This document shows, one piece after another, positions 1 to 8,605 of a DNA stretch of 64,000 nt (within the stretch, counting starts at the first letter, position 1; each line of letters starts with the position of its first letter). The position numbers were made by a program, and so were the translations under genes. Source of the DNA: Coriobacteriales bacterium OH1046 (lineage in GTDB: Bacteria > Actinomycetota > Coriobacteriia > Coriobacteriales > Atopobiaceae); the NCBI GenBank assembly GCA_004010535.1, contig RQYE01000005.1:248001-312000 (forward strand), given 5' to 3'. The notes beneath the pieces are model-generated. The model was not told where the DNA came from, did not search any database, and was given only the letters and a program-made list of their open reading frames with translations.

Positions 1-54
1 GAGGTCCTGCGATCCCGTGCAGAACCAGAACTGGTACTTCTTGATCTCGAGCAT
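1..54 (-). CDS. araA: L-arabinose isomerase, N-terminal fragment (cut by window edge)
   Basis: The reverse strand from 54 to 1 encodes MLEIKKYQFWFCTGSQDL, which matches the start of L-arabinose isomerase (family pattern: aromatic-x-W-F-x-x-G-S-Q-x-L-Y-G). The enzyme converts L-arabinose to L-ribulose in the cytoplasm. The ATG has a GGAG ribosome binding site about 8 bases upstream. Only 18 codons are inside the window. It is the last visible gene of the minus-strand run that begins with the sugar-binding lipoprotein at 4900, and it is the best clue that the importer handles L-arabinose. A related GSQ-type isomerase is possible but less likely. Confidence 0.8.
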   Translation of the reverse strand, partial: MLEIKKYQFWFCTGSQDL

Positions 55-161
55 GTCTATCTCCTATCCGGTGCCGCGATACGGCTACGGTCGAAGGGCG
101 GTGAGGGGCGGGGCTCCCCGGAAGGAAGGGGACTGGGGCGCCCCGCAAGGGGGAAGGGAGC

Positions 162-1145
162 CTACTTGATGACCTGGATGGACTCGCGGTCCGAGAACAG
201 CGCGAGGAAGATCAGGAACACGATGCCCGTGATGAACTGCTTCATATCCGTCTGGAGCCCCATCATGACCAGGCCGCGATCGAGGACGCAGTAGGTGAGG
301 ACGCCCACGACGATGTTGGAGAACCGCACCTTGGCCCCGCCCGAGATGGGAAGACCGCCCAGGACCAACGCCAGCATGATCTGCGTCTCGAGCATGCTAC
401 CGCCCGTCGCGGTCACCGAACCGTTCCGTATGGCCAGTACGAAGGCCGCGAAACCCGTGATGGCACCGGCGGCGATGTAGACCAGCGTCTTGGTACGCGC
501 CACGCTTACGCCCGCGAAGCGTGCGGCGGTCTGCCCGGCGCCCACGGCCTTGAGCGTGGCTCCCAGAGGGGTGAAGGTGAAGACGAGATAGAAGGCCACG
601 AGGCATGCGATCGTCACCGGCAGCAGGAAGCCCGTCGTATTGAGATCCGCCTGAAGGTAGCCGGCCCCCATGGCAGGGGCGTTGGTGGTGAGATAGGCCA
701 CGATGCCGCGCACGAGGAACATCATGCAGATGGTCACGATGAAGGACGGGATCTGGCGTCTCACATGGAAGTAGGCGTTGATCGACCCCACCACCATACC
801 GCAGGCGATGCCGCCCAGGATGGCCAACGGCAAGCTCGTTTGGGAGAGCTCGCAGACCACGATGCAGGACAGGCCGATCATGGAACCCTGCGAGAAGTCG
901 AGCGAACCCATGGACATGATCATGAACACGCCGATAGAGGCGATGAGCAGGACATACGTGGAGTTGAGGATGAGGCGGACGTTGTTGGGCTGCACGAGCC
1001 TGCCGCCCGTGGCGATGGCAAAGAAGGCGACGATCAACACGAATCCCAAGATGGGCAGCACCGAGCGGAGCTTTCCGCTTTCGATCGCCTTGCACAGGTT
1101 CGCGCGAACGGACTTTGCCGTTGCAGCATTGACGGTATCAGTCAT
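162..1145 (-). CDS. Sugar ABC transporter permease (RbsC/AraH type)
   Basis: 327-residue polytopic inner-membrane permease of the ribose/galactose/xylose branch of ABC importers (BPD_transp_2). About eight to nine hydrophobic segments are visible. The motif GSLDFSQGSMIGL (residues about 80-92) corresponds to the family's conserved D-[LF]-S-x-G segment, and the cytoplasmic loop GVSVARTKTLVYIAAG is the expected ATPase contact. The ATG at 1145 follows AGGAGGG by 5 bases. It begins 10 bases after the ATPase stop, so it is in the same operon. Two different permease genes in this operon suggest a heterodimeric channel. Sugar specificity is inferred only from the araA fragment downstream. Confidence 0.88.
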   Translation of the reverse strand: MTDTVNAATAKSVRANLCKAIESGKLRSVLPILGFVLIVAFFAIATGGRLVQPNNVRLILNSTYVLLIASIGVFMIMSMGSLDFSQGSMIGLSCIVVCELSQTSLPLAILGGIACGMVVGSINAYFHVRRQIPSFIVTICMMFLVRGIVAYLTTNAPAMGAGYLQADLNTTGFLLPVTIACLVAFYLVFTFTPLGATLKAVGAGQTAARFAGVSVARTKTLVYIAAGAITGFAAFVLAIRNGSVTATGGSMLETQIMLALVLGGLPISGGAKVRFSNIVVGVLTYCVLDRGLVMMGLQTDMKQFITGIVFLIFLALFSDRESIQVIK

Positions 1146-1155
1146 CGTATCCCTC

Positions 1156-2649
1156 CTACACCATCAAGGCGATGAGATCCTGCTCGGTCATGTCGGGCCG
1201 ACGCTCGAGCTCACCCGCGATCTTGCGGTCCTTCATCACGATGATGCGGTCGCACATGCCGATAAGCTCCATGATCTCCTCCGAAATGACGAGAATCGCC
1301 TTCCCTTCCCGGCGCATCATATCGAGGAGCGCATAGATGTCGGCTTTGACCTTGATATCGATGCCGCGGGTCGGCGAGTCGAGCACGAGGATGTCCGATC
1401 CTGCACCCAGCCAGCGGGAGAGGACGACCTTCTGTTTGTTGCCCCCCGACAACGCCGAAACGAATTGGTCGACCCCCACCATCTTGGTGCTCATGACGTT
1501 GGCGTAGGTGGCGGCGAAGTCGCGTAACTCACCCGCGCGCAGGGGCAGGCCCATCCTGCGCAGCGAGGGGAGGGTGATGTTGTCCTGGATGGTGTCGTTG
1601 ATCAGCAGCGACTCGTTGTCGCGATCCTTGGACGCATAGGCAATGGAGTGGTTGATGGCCGTGTCGATGCTGTCGATAGGGGTGCCATCTCCAAGAACGA
1701 CTTCGCCGACGCGGTCGTACGACGCACCGAAGAGTGCCTTGCCCACCTCGTGCATACCGCACTCCGAGAGCCCCCCGATGCCCAGGATCTCTCCTTTGTG
1801 CAGGTCTAGGGACACCTCCTCCAGCTGTCCGGGAACCGACACCTTGCGCATGGAAAGCGCGACATCGCCCGTGAGGGGACATCCATAATCCTCGCGATAG
1901 TAGCGTTCGGACATCTGACGGCCGACCATGAGCGTCTTGAGCTTGCTCTCATCCACCTCGGACGCGCTGACGGTAGCGATGAACTCGCCATCGCGCAGAA
2001 TCGAGATGGTATCGGACATCATCAGCACCTCGGACATGTCGTGGCAGATGAAGATCACGGTACGCCCATCGTCGCGTACGGTCCGCATAACGTCGAACAG
2101 GATGTCGCGCCCGTTCTGCGAGAGTGCCGTGGTGGTCTCGTCCACCACGAGCACCTTGGGCTTGAACCACGTGGACTTGACGATCTCGACCAGCTTGCGA
2201 TCCTCGAAATTGTAGTGCTCTATGGGATCGGATGCCTTGATGCGGCCCAACCCATAGGAGTCGAGCAGCTCCTGCGCCTTCCGGTACATCGCCGGGGTGT
2301 TCTTGATACCGCGGCTCATGAACTGGTCCTCGTCGCCGAGGAACATGTTCTCGGCAACGGTCAGGCTATCGAGCGTGCCCTGCTCCTGGACGATGACGGC
2401 TGCCCCGAGGTGGTTGGCATCGACCTGGTTCTTGGGCACGATCTGCGCTCCATCGAGCTCGAAGGTCCCTTCTCCGATGGGGATGATGCCTGTCAGCATA
2501 TTGGTGAACGTGGACTTGCCCGAACCGTTCTCTCCGATCAGCGCATGGATCTCGCCCTTGGCGAAGTCGAGGGAGATATGGTCTACGGCATGCGTGGGCC
2601 CGAAGCGCTTGTCGATGCCCACGGCACGGAGCATGAGCTGCTTTGCCAT
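1156..2649 (-). CDS. Sugar ABC transporter ATP-binding protein, double domain (RbsA/MglA/AraG type)
   Basis: 497-residue duplicated ATPase, normal length for the sugar type. Domain 1 (about 1-245) has Walker A GENGSGKST and Walker B VLVVDETTTAL, but the usual LSGGQ-type signature is replaced by YNFEDRKLVEI. Domain 2 (about 255-497) has a degenerate Walker A region (GIGGLSECGMHEVGKALFG), which is normal for this family, with an intact signature LSGGNKQK and Walker B ILVLDSPTRGID. ATP hydrolysis in the cytoplasm drives uptake through the two flanking permeases. It lies 12 bases after the stop of the upstream permease and 10 bases before the next gene. The altered domain 1 signature is unusual. 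Confidence 0.9.
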   Translation of the reverse strand: MAKQLMLRAVGIDKRFGPTHAVDHISLDFAKGEIHALIGENGSGKSTFTNMLTGIIPIGEGTFELDGAQIVPKNQVDANHLGAAVIVQEQGTLDSLTVAENMFLGDEDQFMSRGIKNTPAMYRKAQELLDSYGLGRIKASDPIEHYNFEDRKLVEIVKSTWFKPKVLVVDETTTALSQNGRDILFDVMRTVRDDGRTVIFICHDMSEVLMMSDTISILRDGEFIATVSASEVDESKLKTLMVGRQMSERYYREDYGCPLTGDVALSMRKVSVPGQLEEVSLDLHKGEILGIGGLSECGMHEVGKALFGASYDRVGEVVLGDGTPIDSIDTAINHSIAYASKDRDNESLLINDTIQDNITLPSLRRMGLPLRAGELRDFAATYANVMSTKMVGVDQFVSALSGGNKQKVVLSRWLGAGSDILVLDSPTRGIDIKVKADIYALLDMMRREGKAILVISEEIMELIGMCDRIIVMKDRKIAGELERRPDMTEQDLIALMV

Positions 2650-2661
2650 GGCAAACCCCCC

Positions 2662-3612
2662 CTACTTGACCACGGCGCCGTTGAAGCGTTTGGTGGTAAG
2701 CGTGACGATGGCCAGCAGCGTGACGCCCGTGACGATGTTGTTGATGGTGGTCGGCACGCCCATGGCCACGAACCCCGCGAAGATCATGGAGACGATGTAC
2801 TCTCCGATGACGATGGAGACCACCGGATGCCCGTACTTCCTGAACGCCAGCCCGAAGAAGGTACCCATCAGCGGCTTGAAGTTGAGCGATTGGGAGAGCA
2901 TGCCCGTTTGCGGAGTCTGCGCGGTGCCATAACCCAAATAGAGGATGGACATGATGCCGACGAACAGGCCGCAGAGGGCGAAGGCGATGGCCTTGTATCG
3001 GTCGACGTCGACACCCATGTTCTTGGCTACCAGCTCGTTCGCCCCGATGGCGTTGGTATAGGTGCCCACCTTGGTGTACTTGAGCAGAAACCCGCACAGG
3101 CAGAAGGCTGCGAGCGCCACGACGAGGTTCCAGGGGTACGACCCGAAGGCGTTGTGGCTCGCCGGCAGGCGCGTCCCGTTGACGTTGGCCATCCACACCG
3201 ACGCGGCTTCGTACAGCAGCGAAAGGCCGGTGGTAACGATGATCGAGGGGATGCGCATCTTGATGTAGGCGACTCCGTTGAAAATGCCCAGCAAAAGGCC
3301 CACGAGCACTGGGACGACCACTACGGAGACGTAGCCTAGCCATGGAATGAAAGCAATGGCCGCCAACTCGGCCAATATCATCATGGCGCCTATGGAGAAA
3401 TCGAAGAGCCCCATGACGCAGATGAAGTAGAGGCCGCAACCTCCGACGGCATAGATAAGCGCGGTTTGCAGATATGAGACCAGCTTCTCCGGATCCCCGA
3501 AGTTCGAAGGCGTAAGCAGCTTGAAAACAGCCCAGATGGCTATGGCGATGAGCAATAGCAGCCCTACGCCATAGTATCGGCTCTGCCTCAGCTTCTTGAG
3601 AGCAGCTCGCAT
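2662..3612 (-). CDS. Sugar ABC transporter permease (second permease of the operon)
   Basis: 316-residue permease of the RbsC/AraH type, a distant paralogue of the product of 162-1145. The motif GLFDFSIGAMMIL matches the D-[LF]-S-x-G element of the family, and a cytoplasmic loop with 'VAKNMGVDVDRYKAIAFALCG' type spacing precedes the last helices. I chose the ATG at 3612 because AAGGAAGG lies about 9 bases upstream and the product starts directly with a short basic stretch and a transmembrane helix. The longer upstream reading (to 3816) has no hydrophobic or conserved content. It is the second gene of the importer operon, about 100 bases after the binding protein. Confidence 0.85.
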   Translation of the reverse strand: MRAALKKLRQSRYYGVGLLLLIAIAIWAVFKLLTPSNFGDPEKLVSYLQTALIYAVGGCGLYFICVMGLFDFSIGAMMILAELAAIAFIPWLGYVSVVVVPVLVGLLLGIFNGVAYIKMRIPSIIVTTGLSLLYEAASVWMANVNGTRLPASHNAFGSYPWNLVVALAAFCLCGFLLKYTKVGTYTNAIGANELVAKNMGVDVDRYKAIAFALCGLFVGIMSILYLGYGTAQTPQTGMLSQSLNFKPLMGTFFGLAFRKYGHPVVSIVIGEYIVSMIFAGFVAMGVPTTINNIVTGVTLLAIVTLTTKRFNGAVVK

Positions 3613-3712
3613 GAAGGACTTCCTTCCTTGATGCCTGCTATGGATACGAATCCCAGTTGGATTGAGTGGAAGCACATGCGGGACCCGTGCCATGCACGGG
3701 TCCCGGGCACTG

Positions 3713-4900
3713 TTATGACGCGTGGCGCGCCATGACGTCCGCGATGGACAGTTTCGCGGCAGCCGCCTTGAGGGCATCGAAGTCAAGCGTGCCGAGCTCG
3801 CGCAACTCGTCGTCATCGTAGGGAGGCTGGTCTACGAAGTACTGCTTGTAGGCCTTGTATTCATCAACCGAAGAGACGAAGGCATACGGGAACAGGATCT
3901 CGTATCCGTAGTTGCCCGCCTGAACCGTGTAGTTGCCCTTGACGGCGTTGTAAACCAGCAGGAACGCAAAGAGCGGGTCGCAGAAGTGGCCACCCGATTC
4001 GGCATACATGCCACCGCTCTCCAGCTGGTCCTCGAGATCATCCAAGAAGTCGGTGGAAACCACCCGGATCTTGCCGGTAAGCCCCATGTTTGCCAGCTGG
4101 CCGATCGACCCAACCAGCGGGTCGCCGCCGCCGCCGGCAATAATCAGGGCGTCCATGGTGTTGTCCTGGTTGTAGAACTGCTGGGTGATGTTGGCGCCTT
4201 CGGAGGAGGACGTGTTGGCATAGACCGGCTCGGAGAGCGTCATCTTGTCGGAGGGGTTCGCGGCATTCCAAGCCTCGACGCCGTTCTTATAGCCCTGCCA
4301 ACGCAGCTGGAAGGTAGCATCGCCCACGGTCCATGCCTCAAGCTTGATGTTGCGTGAACCCTTTTGGATTCCTTCCGGAACATCATCGCGATCCTGAGAG
4401 AGCAATTCGATAAGCTTCTCGCCATTGCCCACCTCATCCTCATGGACCGAGCCCACGAAGTACTCGGAGTTCTTGGCAACCTCGAAGACTTCCGGCGAAT
4501 CCGTCTCGGAAATCATCCGATAGAACTGGGCGAGATAGACGCCGTTCTCGTTGCAGGTGCTGATAGCGGAGGCCATCTCCGAGTCTGCCGAGTTGCATAC
4601 CACGATACCCTGGCAGCCTGCGGCGCACAGCGTCTCGATGGAGGCGGTCACCTGCTCGGACACATGCCCTTGATCGACGACCGAGACGATCTCGGCATCG
4701 CCCAACGCTTCAGCCGCACGCTTGATGATATCGACGGAAAGGCTTCCGAGCGCATCGGTCGAACTCCAAATGGAGACGCCTATCTTGATCTTCTCGCCCG
4801 AGCTGCCGTCGCCCGATCCATTGCAGGCCGCAAGGCCGAGCGCTCCCATACCGGTTAGGCCGGCCATCCGCAGGAAATTACGACGAGACATGTTCTTCAT
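3713..4900 (-). CDS. Sugar ABC transporter substrate-binding lipoprotein
   Basis: 395-residue periplasmic-binding-protein-like lipoprotein (Peripla_BP_4 type). The N-terminus has a twin-arginine-like SRRNFLRM followed by a hydrophobic stretch and a lipobox ending LGLAAC, so it is probably exported and lipid-anchored outside the membrane. The mature part begins with a Gly/Ser linker and then KIKIGVSIWSS, a typical first strand. The ATG at 4900 is favoured over a GTG at 4921 because GGAAGGAG sits 8 bases upstream. It is the first gene of the operon leading to araA. The family binds pentoses, hexoses or autoinducer-2, so arabinose is only the contextual best guess. Confidence 0.87.
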   Translation of the reverse strand: MKNMSRRNFLRMAGLTGMGALGLAACNGSGDGSSGEKIKIGVSIWSSTDALGSLSVDIIKRAAEALGDAEIVSVVDQGHVSEQVTASIETLCAAGCQGIVVCNSADSEMASAISTCNENGVYLAQFYRMISETDSPEVFEVAKNSEYFVGSVHEDEVGNGEKLIELLSQDRDDVPEGIQKGSRNIKLEAWTVGDATFQLRWQGYKNGVEAWNAANPSDKMTLSEPVYANTSSSEGANITQQFYNQDNTMDALIIAGGGGDPLVGSIGQLANMGLTGKIRVVSTDFLDDLEDQLESGGMYAESGGHFCDPLFAFLLVYNAVKGNYTVQAGNYGYEILFPYAFVSSVDEYKAYKQYFVDQPPYDDDELRELGTLDFDALKAAAAKLSIADVMARHAS

Positions 4901-4988
4901 TGCTGATGCTCCTTCCGTCACGCATCCATCCGCACCACCCCAAAACCCCGATGATTTTGGGAATTTCGTCCGGCACAGCTCAAACGCA

Positions 4989-5054
4989 GATAATGTTCAT
5001 ATAAATGTTTTATCTCAAAAAAATGGGACAAAAACAGTAATATGAATAATTATC
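4989..5054. promoter_or_regulatory. AT-rich control region with long inverted repeat upstream of the sugar ABC operon
   Basis: GATAATGTTCATAT (4989-5002) and ATATGAATAATTATC (5040-5054) form an inverted repeat that differs by one inserted base, with 37 bases between the arms. It lies 90-155 bases upstream of the binding-protein start, in the most AT-rich part of a 520-base gap (4901-5420) without a gene. This is where the minus-strand promoter should be. A repressor or activator binding two spaced sites is the natural reading, but the regulator is not identified. The rest of the gap, apart from the hairpin at 5369-5395, shows nothing I can name. Confidence 0.45.
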
Positions 5055-5368
5055 TCCTTTTTCTTTGATTGCGCCGCTTAGTTACGGTATACACTATGTT
5101 TTTTTACTGTTCATTATCGATGGGACAATCGGTAGTTTACAGCCGGTAAAAGGTATATTTTACCCTTATCATATCAAGTGTTTTCTTCTTTGTTTATATT
5201 TCGTCACCATGCACTTGCCTCCCAGCATCGGCATAGGACGAGAATCCGGAGGCCGGATGATCTTGCCGATGGCATGGAAAAATCAGCCGTTGCGATGCCG
5301 GGGCACGGCACGGAAGATCCCCTGTCCGCCAATCGAGGAGAGGGGATTGCTCAGCCCTGCCGGAGCGC

Positions 5369-5395
5369 GTGACAAGGGGACAGGTCATTTGTCAC
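5369..5395. repeat. REP-like hairpin (GTGACAA / TTGTCAC)
   Basis: GTGACAA (5369-5375) and TTGTCAC (5389-5395) are perfect inverted arms around a 13-base loop GGGGACAGGTCAT. The GGGGACAGGTCATTTGTC core resembles short palindromic elements that are dispersed in many bacterial genomes near REP-associated transposases. I see only this one copy in the window and no transposase, so the assignment is tentative. Confidence 0.35.
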
Positions 5396-5420
5396 GGGGT
5401 CCGACAAAGGAGCAGGCCCC

Positions 5421-5904
5421 ATGCCGCGCAGGCTCCCTTTCCGCAGCACAGCCCCCGGCGACTGCGCGGCCGTTCTCTACGCCGCGAGCTTTGCGCTCGC
5501 GGTTTTCGTGAGCTTGCTCATCTTGATCGCGACCGTGCCCGACCACTTCTCTGACGCGCTCGACGGGCTCTTCTCGCCCCTTGCACACGTGGGCCTACGC
5601 GGCCATGCGATAGCCGTGGTCATGACCCTTATGCTGCACTTTACTCCCGTCCTCGCCGACAGGGCCTCCGCCATCATAGACGATCAGTCCATGCGCGACG
5701 GCAAGCTTTGACGAGAACGGCGTCATCGCACGCGTGCGCGCCACCGTGCCTGTGGTCGTGGCACTCTTCGCAAGCGGCCTGCGCCATATCAAAGGGTTCT
5801 CGCTCGCCTTCATCGATGCAATCGTACTTCTGTCTTAGAGGGTACCAACTCGGCACCGTCCGCTCTACCGTAAAATGGATACGTATGCACTTGTCGATTT
5901 ACTA
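5421..5904 (+). pseudogene. Degraded ecfT (ECF transporter transmembrane subunit) remnant
   Basis: The first frame (5421-5711) reads through hydrophobic helices to LMLHFTPVLADRASAIIDDQ, which is the conserved EcfT/CbiQ segment (R-F-I-P-x-L-x-x-E-x-x-x-I-x-x-A-Q-x-A-R-G). The frame then closes, and the expected continuation appears in another frame from 5707 (VIARVRATVPVVVALFASGLRH, stop at 5836), followed by PTRHRPLYRKMDTYALVD resembling the R-T-R-x-R-x-L region after the second coupling motif. The N-terminal half of a normal 250-270-residue EcfT is absent and the first Ala-Arg-Gly motif is lost (QSMRDGK). This is a truncated, at least once frameshifted pseudogene, separate from the intact ecfT at 58514-59296. 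Confidence 0.5.
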
Positions 5905-5937
5905 TGCTTTTTCAGGCAGTTAATCTATTCAATATTG

Positions 5938-5955
5938 TTTTATATCATCATAAAA
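5938..5955. promoter_or_regulatory. Inverted repeat in the GntR gene promoter region
   Basis: TTTTAT (5938-5943) and ATAAAA (5950-5955) are perfect arms around ATCATC, 32 bases upstream of the GntR start codon, in AT-rich DNA. It is a candidate autoregulatory site of the GntR/HutC protein, inferred from position only. Confidence 0.25.
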
Positions 5956-5986
5956 TAATCAGTCATTATATCGAGGGGTTATCTGT

Positions 5987-6724
5987 ATGAATGACCAGCC
6001 AGATCTGCTCTATGCTCAAATCGAGAACGATCTCCGCCAGAAGATCATTTCCGGTGAGCTCGCAGTTGGTGTGAAAATCCCTACCGAATTCGAGTTGTGC
6101 AAAACGCATTCGGTAAGCCGCATCACCGTTCGCCGTGCTATCCAGAACCTTGTCGATGAGGGCATACTCTATCGGCTTCGCGGGCGCGGCACGTTCGTGG
6201 CGGCTCCCAAGCGCGAGATCCGCAAGGGTTCGAAAAGCCATTTCGGCTACCACGCATTCTCCGACAACGGCCCCTCGCCTTGCCGCATCATCGAGAAGCG
6301 GGCTTTTCCCGCCGACGGAAAGCTCGCCCGTAAGCTCGAGATTGGCGAGGGCACAGAAATACAGCTCGTCCGCCGCATCATGTTCGAAGACAACCTGCCG
6401 ATCGGCATCGACGAGGTTTATGTCCCCGTTTCGATCATCCCCGACTTCCTCGATACCATGCGCGAGGATGTCCACCTCTACGAGCTGCTCGAGAACCACT
6501 ATGCAGTCCAAGTAGGCGTGGAGGAGCTCAAAATCGATGTGGCCATCGCCCGCGAGGACGAGGCGAAGCTGCTCTCATGCATAAACGGCGCCCCGCTCTT
6601 CCTACTTGACAAGACCATGCGCGCGAAGGATGGGACGCTCGTGCACTACTCTCGCTCGCTCCTCCGAGGTGACCGCGCGAGCTTCGTCTTCTCCATCCAA
6701 GATGGGCGCATCCTTGAACGCTAA
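5987..6724 (+). CDS. GntR-family transcriptional regulator, HutC subfamily (UTRA domain)
   Basis: 245-residue DNA-binding regulator. Residues about 5-73 are a winged helix with the GntR signature (LRQKIISGELAVGVKIPTE ... SRITVRRAIQNL ... GILYRLRGRGTFVA). Residues about 90-240 form a UTRA ligand-binding domain with KRAFPADGKLARKLEIGEGTE-type spacing. HutC-type regulators usually bind a sugar phosphate or similar metabolite and leave the operator. The ATG follows GAGGGG by 9 bases. It points toward gldA, the last gene of the minus-strand PTS operon, so it may control that operon or the ABC importer on its other side. Which one is not decided by the sequence. Confidence 0.9.
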   Translation: MNDQPDLLYAQIENDLRQKIISGELAVGVKIPTEFELCKTHSVSRITVRRAIQNLVDEGILYRLRGRGTFVAAPKREIRKGSKSHFGYHAFSDNGPSPCRIIEKRAFPADGKLARKLEIGEGTEIQLVRRIMFEDNLPIGIDEVYVPVSIIPDFLDTMREDVHLYELLENHYAVQVGVEELKIDVAIAREDEAKLLSCINGAPLFLLDKTMRAKDGTLVHYSRSLLRGDRASFVFSIQDGRILER

Positions 6725-6808
6725 TCAAGGAATATAGGGCGGAGACAACGAGAAGGGGGCCATTGCCCGCTCGGATGCTCCGCGAGAGAGGGCATAAGAT
6801 TCTACAGA

Positions 6809-7906
6809 TCACAGATGCGCCACACAGCCAAGCGCATCGGCAACGCGCATGAGATCTACCACACCGGCAACATCACAGATCGCCGTAGGACTCGCCGCCC
6901 ATGATTCTGCAGCCAGAGCCGCCTCGGCGATCTTCTCGAGATCTTCCCGAGAGGGGTCGAGGCCAAGCGCCCCGAAGGTAATGGGGAGACCACACCGCAC
7001 ACAGAACGAGATCACCCGATCGATCTCCTCAGCCGGATAGTCCTCGGCGATGAGCAAGCAAAGCGTGCCGAACGCCACGCGCTCGCCGTGCATGGCACGC
7101 TCGCCCTCGGGAATAGCCGTTATAGCGTTGCCGATTCCGTGAGCGATAGAACAGCCGACATTCTCGAACCCTATGCCCGAGAGCAGAATGTTCGCTTCCA
7201 CCACGTTCTCGAAAGCGGGCGTAGGAACCTTGAGATCACAGGCAACTAGTGCGGCGGGAGCATCGGCAAAGAGCGTTTCGAAGCAGGCGCGCGCAATCGC
7301 CCTGCCGGCAATGCTGGCCCTCCCTTGCCCGGTATCGCACCACACGTAGTTAGCATGGCCCGTATGATCGTTGGAAAGTCCTTCGTAGTAGGTGGAGAGA
7401 GCATCACCGATACCCGAGATAAGGAAGCGACGCGGAGCAGCGGCTATCACGCGCGTGTCTACGAGCACCAGATCGGGGTTAGCCCGATGGATCACGATCT
7501 CGTTCATCTCCCCCTCATCGGAATAGAGGATCGACATGGCACTCGTAGGCGCATCAGTTGACGCAATAGTGGGGCATACGACGAGTGCGACGTGCTTTTT
7601 GGACGCAATCATCTTGGCAACATCGATAACCGTGCCACCACCTACGGAGATGATGACATCGAACCCGTCACCTATACGAGTCTCTATCCGCTCGACGGAG
7701 TGACGGGTGATATCGCCCTCAAAGAGCACCGTCTCATATACGTCATCGTCGTCATACGCCGCATAGAGTGCAGGCGCAAGCAAGCCCTGCACGTACGAAT
7801 CGACTAGGAACAGGTGGCTCCCGCCGAATCTATCGGCATAGCGGCGCACGTCGGCAAGAACGCCGGGCCCCTGAATGTAGTGGCCTACTGAACCCCAGCT
7901 ACGCAT
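6809..7906 (-). CDS. gldA: Glycerol dehydrogenase (iron/zinc-type alcohol dehydrogenase family)
   Basis: 365-residue NAD-dependent dehydrogenase that interconverts glycerol and dihydroxyacetone. Family marks are ISVGGGTVIDVAKM (dinucleotide binding), PTIASTDAPTSAMSILY, SGIGDALSTYYE (metal Asp) and the two metal His in CSIAHGIGNAI and ERAMHGERVAFG. Length is typical for GldA. I start at the ATG at 7906, with AGGAAGGG about 10 bases upstream; the longer reading to 8110 runs inside the upstream aldolase gene. It lies 16 bases after that aldolase. The aldolase-gldA pair mirrors the talC/fsaB-gldA arrangement of E. coli, where dihydroxyacetone from the aldolase is the natural substrate. Confidence 0.92.
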   Translation of the reverse strand: MRSWGSVGHYIQGPGVLADVRRYADRFGGSHLFLVDSYVQGLLAPALYAAYDDDDVYETVLFEGDITRHSVERIETRIGDGFDVIISVGGGTVIDVAKMIASKKHVALVVCPTIASTDAPTSAMSILYSDEGEMNEIVIHRANPDLVLVDTRVIAAAPRRFLISGIGDALSTYYEGLSNDHTGHANYVWCDTGQGRASIAGRAIARACFETLFADAPAALVACDLKVPTPAFENVVEANILLSGIGFENVGCSIAHGIGNAITAIPEGERAMHGERVAFGTLCLLIAEDYPAEEIDRVISFCVRCGLPITFGALGLDPSREDLEKIAEAALAAESWAASPTAICDVAGVVDLMRVADALGCVAHL

Positions 7907-7922
7907 GTGAACCAGTCCCTTC

Positions 7923-8531
7923 CTAAAATGCCATATCTTTGAGCATGGTAAGGTTGACGGTGACGTTTTGGGCGCCTGCCATAAGGGCGCGTTCCACGTC
8001 GCCTGGCACCTTGAGCGAGGCGGCGCACACCATGCAGCCGATGCCGTACGCATCGAAGGCCCGTCGGATCGCGCGCACAACCTCGATGCCATCACCACCG
8101 CACTTGTCAAGGCGGCTCACGTACACAGCCACGCAGACCGCCCCCGCCATGGCGGCGAGAAGCGCCTGATTCACATCGAACACCGCCGTGCACGATACCC
8201 GGATGCCCAGGTTCCTGAGCACCGGAATGGCCTTGTACCCCTCAGGACATGAGGGGATCTTGACGAGGGTGTTACCGGAAACCTCTGCGACGATGCGCTG
8301 CGCATCCTCCACCATCTCCCCGCAAGTATCGCCTAGGACCTCAAGATAGAACGGCACCTCGTCGCCTACAGCCGAGCGTATCTCGCGGGAGCGGGAGAGG
8401 AAGGTGGCACGCCCTCCCGTAAGGTCCTTCGCCGCCACCGAGGGATTGTCGGCGTAACAGTTGATGGGAAAGAGCGCCGAGGCCTCTCGAACCTCATCGA
8501 TGTCGAACGTGACCAGGCAGAACTCGAGCAT
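7923..8531 (-). CDS. Fructose-6-phosphate-aldolase/transaldolase-like protein, C-terminally short
   Basis: 202-residue class I aldolase of the small transaldolase (FSA/TalC) family. The Schiff-base lysine is K91 in NTLVKIP, and CTAVFDVNQALLAAMAGA, VAVYVSRLDKCGGDGIEV and AASLK are the conserved barrel strands. It is about 20-30 residues shorter than its neighbour and ends at LTMLKDMAF. It therefore lacks the last helix (consensus F-x-x-D-W-x-x-x-F-G) that packs against the adjacent subunit in FSA decamers. It lies 74 bases downstream of the full-length copy. It may be a partner subunit, a different specificity, or a copy losing function; the catalytic core is intact. Confidence 0.85.
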   Translation of the reverse strand: MLEFCLVTFDIDEVREASALFPINCYADNPSVAAKDLTGGRATFLSRSREIRSAVGDEVPFYLEVLGDTCGEMVEDAQRIVAEVSGNTLVKIPSCPEGYKAIPVLRNLGIRVSCTAVFDVNQALLAAMAGAVCVAVYVSRLDKCGGDGIEVVRAIRRAFDAYGIGCMVCAASLKVPGDVERALMAGAQNVTVNLTMLKDMAF

Positions 8532-8605
8532 AGAAGCTCCTTCTCAAAGGATGACCCCGTCTTGGGAGGGGCTGACGGGGCCACACAGGAGGGAACGGGC
8601 GATCC

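Noticed and set aside
2041-3339. 432-codon plus-strand frame
   Set aside because: Antisense to the ABC ATPase and permease, no domain, no ribosome binding site.
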